This document shows positions 5,649-10,938 of a stretch of DNA of 10,938 nucleotides, in pieces. Under the pieces are notes generated by a model. That model worked only from the letters and a program-made list of their open reading frames with translations, was not told the origin of the DNA and did not search any database. The stretch covers positions 1 through 10,938 of the forward strand of contig JAJZMW010000159.1 in NCBI GenBank assembly GCA_021848165.1, given 5' to 3'. Made by a program: the position numbers and the translations under genes. This DNA is from Thermoplasmata archaeon. GTDB taxonomy: Archaea; Thermoplasmatota; Thermoplasmata; Lutacidiplasmatales; UBA184. The first letter of the stretch is position 1, and every line of letters starts with the position of its first letter.

Positions 5649-8011
5649 ACTATATCGTCGATCTCAAGGACGTTTCCGACACCGATCGACCGATGGTCGG
5701 GGGGAAGGCGAGCAAGCTCGGGGAGCTCGTTCGGGGTGGGCTGCCGATCCCGCCCGGGTTCGTCGTGACGACCGACGCCTATCGCGCGTTCGTGGCGACC
5801 CCGAAGCTGGCCGAGGCGCTCCGCAGCTCGCTCGGTCGGCTCGATCCCACGAAGTCGGAGAGCGTCGACGCGGCGTCGCGCGCGATCCGAACCGCGTTCG
5901 AGGCGACCGACTTCCCCCCGGACCTCCGCCGGAGCGTCGTGGAGGCGTACGAGAGCTTCGCGCGAACCCACCAGGTACGGTTCTCCGCCGTCCGCTCGTC
6001 GGCGACCGCCGAGGACCTCGAGGGTGCCTCGTTCGCGGGACTGCAGGACACCTACCTCAACGTGACCGGGACCGAGGAGGTGCTGCGCATGATCCGCCGC
6101 TGCTGGGGGAGCCTGTTCACCCCGCGCGTCATCGCCTACCGGGCGCGCAAAGGGTTCGATCACGGCGAGATCGCCCTCGCCGTCCTCGTCCAGAAAATGG
6201 TCGACTCGGTCGTCAGCGGGATCCTCTTCACCCGGGATCCGAACACCGGGGAGAACCGGATGATCATCGAGGCGGGGTGGGGTCTGGGCGAGGCGATCGT
6301 CGGCGGCGAGGTCACGCCCGACCACTACGTGATCGATGGGACGAGCCAAGCGATCGTCCAGAAACAGCTCAGCGAGCAGAAGGTCCGCATCGTCCGGGGC
6401 GAGGGAGGGGGGAACCGCCACGAGGAGGTGCCCGAACGCCTACGCTCCGCGCAGAAGCTCCCGGACGATCGGATCCGGACGCTCGCCTCGCTGGCCCGAC
6501 GGATCGAGTCCCACTATCGACGCCCGATGGACATCGAGTGGTGCGCGGATGGAGAAGGGCTCTACGTCGTGCAGGCGCGGCCCGTCACCACGATCCCGGG
6601 TTCGTCCGACTCCCTAGGCTCATCTAGCCCCGCTCCCTCGCCCGCGGCGATGTCGAGCGCCCCGCCCACCCCTGCGAGCGCCCCCGCGAGCGACGAACCG
6701 ATCCTCCGCGGGTTCGGCGCGAGCCCGGGCCAAGCGAGCGGCACCGCCCGGATCCTGCACGGCGCGGCCGACATGGACAAGCTCCGACCGGGCGAGGTGC
6801 TGGTGACCTCCATGACGACGCCCGACATGGTCCCCGCCATGGCCCACGCCGCGGCGATCGTCACCGACGAGGGCGGGATGACCTGCCACGCGGCGATCGT
6901 CTCCCGGGAGCTGGGCGTGCCGTGCGTCGTCGGGACCCGCAGCGCGACGAAGACGATCGCGGACGGGTCCGAGGTCACGGTCGATGGAAAGACCGGCGCG
7001 GTCTACCGCGGCAAGCGATCGACGGTCCAGGCCGAGAGCCCGGCGGCGGCGCTCGCGGCGGCCGGTTACGCCACCGCGGGGCACCACTCGGCCCCGGTCA
7101 CGGCAACGAAGATCTACGTGAACGTCGGAGTTCCCGAGAAGGCGGCCGAGTACGCGCAGCTCCCGGTCTCGGGCGTCGGCCTCCTCCGCATCGAGTTCAT
7201 CTTCACCGCCCACGTCCGCGAGCATCCGCTCAAGCTGCTCAAGGAGGGAAAGCGCGAGGAGCTCGTCCGACGGCTCGCCGACGGGATCGCGACCGTCTGC
7301 CAAGCGTTCCATCCTCGGCCCGTGAGCATCCGGACGTCCGATTTCAAGACGAACGAGTATCGCGGCATGCCCGGGGGGGCCGAGTTCGAGCCGATGGAGG
7401 AGAACCCGATGATCGGCTGGCGGGGATGCTCCCGGTACATCGCGCCGATCTACCGCCCGGCGTTCCTCGCCGAACTCGAGGCGATCCATCGCATCCGGAC
7501 CGAGCGGGGCCTCAAGAACGCCCACGTCATGCTGCCGTTCGTCCGCAACACCTGGGAGCTCGAGGAGATCACCCAGATGATGCGGGAGGCCGGGCTGCGG
7601 CGATCGCGCGACTTCCAACTCTACCTCATGGCGGAGGTCCCGTCGACCGTTCTTCTCGCCCGGGAGTTTTCCCAATTCTGCGACGGGTTCTCGATCGGCT
7701 CCAACGATCTGACCCAGCTCGTCCTCGGCGCGGACCGGGACTCCGAGACGCTCGGCCGGATGGGCTACTTCGACGAGCGCGATCCGGCCGTGTTGCGGGC
7801 GATCGAGCTGCTGATCGAGGGGGCGCACGCGGAGGGCCGGACCGTCGGCATCTGCGGGCAGGGCCCGAGCGTCTATCCGGAGTTCGCCGAATTCCTCGTG
7901 CGCCGGGGGATCGATTCGATCTCCTTGAACGCCGACACCGTGGTTCCGACGATCCGGACGATCGCCTCGCTCGAGCAGCGGATGAAGCTCGAGGCGATGC
8001 GTCGCCCTTAG
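5645..8011 (+). CDS. ppsA: Phosphoenolpyruvate synthase (pyruvate, water dikinase)
   Basis: This 788-residue cytoplasmic enzyme turns pyruvate, ATP and water into PEP, AMP and phosphate, the entry step of gluconeogenesis. The length matches the family (about 790). The N-terminal ATP-grasp region has GGKASKLGEL (19-28) and VRSSATAEDLEGASFAG (116-132). The swivelling phosphohistidine domain carries the catalytic histidine H415 in GGMTCHAAIVSRELG. The C-terminal PEP/pyruvate barrel has GVGLLRIEFIF (R515, E517), a GMPGGAEFEPMEENPMIGWR stretch, SIGSNDLTQL (683-692) and the conserved active-site cysteine C737 in GICGQGPS. All key residues are intact. Between the ATP-grasp and the swivelling domain lies an unusually simple Ser/Ala/Pro linker (about 318-350). 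The ATG overlaps the trm5 stop, and its TAG interlocks with the stop of the opposite GNAT gene. As third gene of the operon its output is tied to apgM and trm5. Confidence 0.95.
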   Translation: MNYIVDLKDVSDTDRPMVGGKASKLGELVRGGLPIPPGFVVTTDAYRAFVATPKLAEALRSSLGRLDPTKSESVDAASRAIRTAFEATDFPPDLRRSVVEAYESFARTHQVRFSAVRSSATAEDLEGASFAGLQDTYLNVTGTEEVLRMIRRCWGSLFTPRVIAYRARKGFDHGEIALAVLVQKMVDSVVSGILFTRDPNTGENRMIIEAGWGLGEAIVGGEVTPDHYVIDGTSQAIVQKQLSEQKVRIVRGEGGGNRHEEVPERLRSAQKLPDDRIRTLASLARRIESHYRRPMDIEWCADGEGLYVVQARPVTTIPGSSDSLGSSSPAPSPAAMSSAPPTPASAPASDEPILRGFGASPGQASGTARILHGAADMDKLRPGEVLVTSMTTPDMVPAMAHAAAIVTDEGGMTCHAAIVSRELGVPCVVGTRSATKTIADGSEVTVDGKTGAVYRGKRSTVQAESPAAALAAAGYATAGHHSAPVTATKIYVNVGVPEKAAEYAQLPVSGVGLLRIEFIFTAHVREHPLKLLKEGKREELVRRLADGIATVCQAFHPRPVSIRTSDFKTNEYRGMPGGAEFEPMEENPMIGWRGCSRYIAPIYRPAFLAELEAIHRIRTERGLKNAHVMLPFVRNTWELEEITQMMREAGLRRSRDFQLYLMAEVPSTVLLAREFSQFCDGFSIGSNDLTQLVLGADRDSETLGRMGYFDERDPAVLRAIELLIEGAHAEGRTVGICGQGPSVYPEFAEFLVRRGIDSISLNADTVVPTIRTIASLEQRMKLEAMRRP

Positions 8012-8859
8012 CCGCCCGGGACGGCCGTCCGCGGCGGTCGCCAGCGCGGCGGCCCGGGGGGGCCGAGCGCCGGGGTCTCGAGGATCGCCCCGTCGGGGAG
8101 TTCGTAGACCGCGAGGGATCGCACCCGGTCGAACCCCATGGCGCGCAGGCGGCGGGTGAGCCGAGGGTTCTCCGAAATGATCGTGTACCGGACGGTCCGA
8201 CCGAGCGGCCGCGCGCGCCGTACCCAATCGGTCAGCGCGGAGGCCAGCCCACGGCCCCGGACGCTCGGATCGGTGATCACACCGAAGAGCGTCGCCGTGG
8301 TCCGGTGGCGGTAGACGAGCGCGGTGGCGGCCGGAGCCCCCCCGAGCCGCGCGACCACGGGGAGTAGCCGCTCGTCCGGGTTCGGGTGCGAACGGAGCGT
8401 CTCGAGGGCCGCCGTCAGCTCGGGCCGCTCCCGATCGGTCATCCAGCGTCGAGCGATCTCGGCGCTCTCGATCTCCTCGTCGGCGACGAGTTCCGCGGCG
8501 GTCGGGACGCGCGGTCCGGGCCGTCGACCGATCAGGAGGTCGAGCGGTTCCGATCGGGGGCGGAACCCGAGGCGGACCAAGGTTCGCGCCACGTGCGGCG
8601 GGACCGGACGCGCGACGCGGAAGGTCGGGCGAAGGGCCCGCTGGAAGTACTGGTCGAGCGCCCGCTCGAAGAACGCCGTCTGGCGCAGGGGGCCGACCTG
8701 CGCGACGGTCGCGAAGTTGAAGCGCGGGACCGGGACGTGGTCGTGAAGGACCAGGGTCCCGCCCGAGAGCCCGATCGAATACCCCCCGAGGGCCTGCACG
8801 AACTCTCGCTCGACCCGAAGGATCTCGTCGGCGTCCTCCGCTCGCCCTCCGCGCTGCAT
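8008..8859 (-). CDS. GNAT-family N-acetyltransferase with a GNAT-like N-terminal half
   Basis: The C-terminal part of this 283-residue protein is a GNAT fold: ITDPSVRGRGLASALTDWVR (195-214) holds the acetyl-CoA-binding R-x-x-G-x-A (R201, G204, A206), and NPRLTRRLRAMGF (231-243) is the usual late helix and turn. The N-terminal half ends in a similar pattern, ARTLVRLGFRP (91-101) followed by a strand LDLLIG, but has no acetyl-CoA loop, so it may be a degenerate second GNAT unit, as known for tandem GNAT proteins. The substrate cannot be told from the sequence. The ATG start at 8859 is supported by GGAG 5 nt upstream (8865-8868). The last 20 residues are Pro/Arg-rich. The gene converges on ppsA with a 4-bp overlap, leaving no terminator space between them. 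Confidence 0.85.
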   Translation of the reverse strand: MQRGGRAEDADEILRVEREFVQALGGYSIGLSGGTLVLHDHVPVPRFNFATVAQVGPLRQTAFFERALDQYFQRALRPTFRVARPVPPHVARTLVRLGFRPRSEPLDLLIGRRPGPRVPTAAELVADEEIESAEIARRWMTDRERPELTAALETLRSHPNPDERLLPVVARLGGAPAATALVYRHRTTATLFGVITDPSVRGRGLASALTDWVRRARPLGRTVRYTIISENPRLTRRLRAMGFDRVRSLAVYELPDGAILETPALGPPGPPRWRPPRTAVPGG

Positions 8860-8951
8860 CGACGCTCCGTCGGGCTCGCGAGGAGTGCCGGGAGGGTTAG
8901 GCGCTTCGCCTCGGTCCTCCCCCGGCCGCGAAGATCGGGCCGGGGTTGGAA

Positions 8952-8961
8952 CCCTTTATAG
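8952..8961. promoter_or_regulatory. TATA-like element in the divergent gap before the acyl-CoA enzyme
   Basis: The top strand reads CCCTTTATAG, the bottom strand CTATAAAGGG. Centred near 8957, it would start a plus-strand transcript at about 8980, some 30 nt before the ATG at 9012. For the minus-strand GNAT gene it is almost 100 nt from the start and would imply a long leader, so it serves mainly the plus-strand gene. The 8-mer CCCTTTAT recurs in the apgM divergent promoter. Confidence 0.5.
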
Positions 8962-9002
8962 CGGGGTCGTCTGCCCGCGTGCGGATCGCTGCGCGGTCCC
9001 GC

Positions 9003-9007
9003 GAGGT
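9003..9007 (+). promoter_or_regulatory. Ribosome-binding site deciding the start at 9012
   Basis: GAGGT lies 4 nt before ATG 9012, in a context (GAGGTC) shared with the ppsA start. It favours this ATG over the in-frame GTG at 8979, which sits close to the predicted transcript start and would add 11 basic residues. Confidence 0.5.
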
Positions 9008-9011
9008 CAAG

Positions 9012-10916
9012 ATGAGCTCTCCGTCCCCCTCCCCGAACGCGGTCGCGGTGATCGGCGCCGGCAACATGGGCAGCGGCATCGCCCAGGCGTGCGCCCAGGC
9101 CGGATACTCCGTCCGGGTCCGGGACGTCGATCAGCCGATGCTCGATCGCGGCCGGGGCCTCATCGAGAAGATGCTCCAGGGGGCGATCGACCGCAAGAAG
9201 ATGACGCCCGCCGCCCGCGACGCGGTCTTGGGACGGATCTCGTTCACGACCGACCTGGACGAGGCGGTCCGCGACGCCCACCTCGTCATCGAGGCGGTCT
9301 TCGAGGAGCTCGCGGTGAAGCGGACGCTGCTCCGCGACCTCGCGCCGCACGTGCGGCCGGACGCGATCGTCGCGACCAACACCTCGTCCCTCTCCGTGAC
9401 CCAGCTCGCGACGGAGTGTGCGGACCCGGCTCGGTTCGCCGGGCTTCACTTCTTCTACCCGGCCGCGGTGAACAAGCTCCTGGAGATCATCTCGGGGGAG
9501 GCGACGGCCCCCGCGACGATCGCGCGCCTCGAGGCGTTCGGCTACCGCCTCCGCAAGATCCCGATCCGGGTCGCCGACCGCGCCGGCTTCGCCGTCAACC
9601 GCTTCTTCGTGCCGTACCTCAACGAGGCGACGCGTCTCGCGGAAGAGGGCCTGGCGAGCCTCGCGACGATCGAAGAGGTCGGCCGCGAGGTCTACGGCGC
9701 CACCCTCGGGCCGTTCGAGCTGATGAACGTCACCGGGATCCCGATCGCGTTCCACGCCCAGACCTCGCTCGCCGAGGCGTTCGGACCGGCGTACGCCCCG
9801 AGCCGCCTTCTCGAGGCGCAGTTCCGTGCCGGGCGACCGTGGGCCTGGAAGGAGACGAAGGTCGAACCGGAGCGGAAGGCCGCGGTCCGGGACCGACTCC
9901 TCGGTCTGACGATCGGGATCGCGACCCGTCTCGTCGAGGAAGGGGTCGCCACCCCGGAAGCGACCGACCGGGGGGCGACCGTCGGCCTCCGCCGGAGCTG
10001 GGGGCCGTTCGCCCAGCTCAATCAGGTCGGGGTCGTTCGGGCGCTCGAGCTCGTCCGCGCCTACGCTCGTCCGTACGGGGATGCGTTCCCGATCTCCCAC
10101 GAGCTCGAAGCCCTCGCCGGTCGGGGCGAGCCCCGATGGCCCCTGCATCTCACGATCGTCGAACGTCGCGGCCCGGTCGCTTGGGTGCTCCTCGATCGAC
10201 CCGAGGTGCTGAACTCGCTCAACTCCGACCTCCTCCGCGAGGTGCGCGACCGCTTCGTCGCCCTCGCGGCGGAGAGCGACGTCCGCGTCGTGGTCCTCGC
10301 GGGAAGCTCTCCCGTCTTCGCGGCCGGGGCGGACATCGCGGAGATGGAGAAGAAGAGCGTCGCCGAGGGCCTCGCCTTCGGGTTCGTCGGCCAGGAGACC
10401 GCGCGCACGATCGAGCGGTTTCCCCGACCGGTCATCGCGCTGGTCGAGGGGTACGCCCTCGGGGGGGGCCTCGAGCTGGCGCTGGCGGCCGATTTCCTCC
10501 TGGCGGCGGAGGGGGCGCAACTCGGCCTCCCGGAGGTCACCGTCGGCATCCACCCGGGCATGGGCGGAGCCACCCGGCTCACCCGCCTGATCGGGCGGGC
10601 GAAGACGAAAATGCTCGCGTTCACGGGCGCTCCCGTCTCGGCCACGGAGGCCGCTCGGCTCGGGTTCGTCACGAAGGTCGTGCCGGCGGAGTCCGCGCGA
10701 GAGGCCGCGCAGTCGCTGGCCGAGACGATCGCGAGCCGCGCGCCCCTCGGAGTGGCCTGGGTCAAACGGGTGATCGACGATGGGATGGACGCGTCGCTGG
10801 ACGCCGCGCTCTACCTCGAAGGCGAGTCGGCGGGCCACACGTTCGGCACCGAGGACCGGCTCGAAGGGATGCGGGCGTTCCTCGAACGTCGCCCGCCGAA
10901 GTTCGCGGGGAAGTAA
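9012..10916 (+). CDS. Bifunctional 3-hydroxyacyl-CoA dehydrogenase / enoyl-CoA hydratase, archaeal fusion
   Basis: A 634-residue two-enzyme chain. The N-terminal half is an NAD-dependent 3-hydroxyacyl-CoA dehydrogenase: Rossmann loop VIGAGNMGSG (13-22), catalytic H146 in GLHFFYPA paired with E158 twelve residues later, and the NR motif at 196-197. The C-terminal half (from about 375) is a crotonase-fold hydratase: oxyanion segment AAGADIAEM (437-445), YALGGGLELALAAD with E488, and LPEVTVGIHPGMGGATRL with E508; both catalytic glutamates are kept. Bacterial FadB/FadJ carry the hydratase first; this reversed order is that of archaeal crotonyl-CoA hydratase/3-hydroxybutyryl-CoA dehydrogenases such as those of Metallosphaera and Nitrosopumilus. 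It could act in beta-oxidation or in a C4-CoA pathway. No thiolase or acyl-CoA dehydrogenase is in view to decide. Confidence 0.93.
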   Translation: MSSPSPSPNAVAVIGAGNMGSGIAQACAQAGYSVRVRDVDQPMLDRGRGLIEKMLQGAIDRKKMTPAARDAVLGRISFTTDLDEAVRDAHLVIEAVFEELAVKRTLLRDLAPHVRPDAIVATNTSSLSVTQLATECADPARFAGLHFFYPAAVNKLLEIISGEATAPATIARLEAFGYRLRKIPIRVADRAGFAVNRFFVPYLNEATRLAEEGLASLATIEEVGREVYGATLGPFELMNVTGIPIAFHAQTSLAEAFGPAYAPSRLLEAQFRAGRPWAWKETKVEPERKAAVRDRLLGLTIGIATRLVEEGVATPEATDRGATVGLRRSWGPFAQLNQVGVVRALELVRAYARPYGDAFPISHELEALAGRGEPRWPLHLTIVERRGPVAWVLLDRPEVLNSLNSDLLREVRDRFVALAAESDVRVVVLAGSSPVFAAGADIAEMEKKSVAEGLAFGFVGQETARTIERFPRPVIALVEGYALGGGLELALAADFLLAAEGAQLGLPEVTVGIHPGMGGATRLTRLIGRAKTKMLAFTGAPVSATEAARLGFVTKVVPAESAREAAQSLAETIASRAPLGVAWVKRVIDDGMDASLDAALYLEGESAGHTFGTEDRLEGMRAFLERRPPKFAGK

Positions 10917-10923
10917 GCGCGGT

Positions 10924-10938
10924 CGGGCTCAGTGCCCG
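10924..10938. terminator. Small hairpin after the acyl-CoA enzyme gene
   Basis: CGGGC-TCAGT-GCCCG forms a perfect 5-bp stem with a 5-nt loop, starting 7 nt after the TAA and ending exactly at the window edge, so its true extent is unknown. It could be a terminator. The TCA in its loop could equally be the stop codon of a convergent minus-strand gene lying outside. Confidence 0.2.

Noticed and set aside
6620..8227. 535-codon minus-strand open frame
   Set aside because: Antisense to intact ppsA and out of frame with the GNAT gene; no recognisable domain.
8532..10838. 768-codon minus-strand open frame
   Set aside because: It lies opposite the acyl-CoA fusion enzyme and overlaps the GNAT gene in another frame. 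Composition is extreme (Arg/Asp/Glu/Gly) without motifs.
10917..10938. Possible start or end of another gene
   Set aside because: Only 22 bases remain; a TCA that could be a minus-strand stop codon is not enough to call a gene.

Overview
The window looks like a stretch of GC-rich archaeal chromosome (strongly G/C-biased, third codon positions especially). The archaeal signs are an ApgM-type phosphoglycerate mutase, a Trm5 tRNA methyltransferase, a class III (type IV pilin-like) prepilin leader, a 3-hydroxyacyl-CoA dehydrogenase/enoyl-CoA hydratase fusion in the archaeal domain order, and short A/T islands with TATA spacing in front of genes that often lack a Shine-Dalgarno. An FtsZ-family gene argues for a euryarchaeal lineage. 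A high-GC Thermoplasmatota relative is my best guess, but this is inference without a search.

Layout. (1) Positions 1-1287, minus strand: a ribbon-helix-helix (RHH) regulator followed 37 nt later by an FtsZ-like GTPase that runs off the left edge. (2) Positions 1522-3252: a pilin-like secreted protein on the plus strand, divergent from the RHH gene. It converges on a minus-strand membrane protein with a heavily sequon-marked outer domain and a cytoplasmic zinc ribbon. (3) Positions 3307-8011, plus strand: a tight three-gene operon, apgM - trm5 - ppsA, joined by two ATGA start/stop overlaps. (4) Positions 8008-8859, minus strand: a GNAT acetyltransferase whose stop codon interlocks with that of ppsA. 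(5) Positions 9012-10916, plus strand: a bifunctional 3-hydroxyacyl-CoA dehydrogenase/enoyl-CoA hydratase.

How the genes fit together. ApgM and PpsA act on neighbouring steps of lower glycolysis/gluconeogenesis (3PG-2PG interconversion; pyruvate to PEP), with enolase the step between them. trm5 is caught between the two, so central carbon flux and the tRNA modification that protects the reading frame share one transcript. The acyl-CoA enzyme could feed carbon into the same metabolism but has its own promoter. The left end is a cell-division/cell-surface neighbourhood: the RHH-FtsZ pair recalls the haloarchaeal CdrS-FtsZ2 arrangement, and it sits beside two envelope proteins.

No tRNA, rRNA, CRISPR array, insertion sequence or integrase was seen. 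There is no gene-free stretch longer than 300 bases; the largest gaps are 1288-1521 (divergent promoters and a small dyad cluster) and 8860-9011 (divergent promoters). The last 22 bases hold only a small hairpin. The best candidate for something new is the tandem-RHH plus divergent FtsZ-like pair at the left end.
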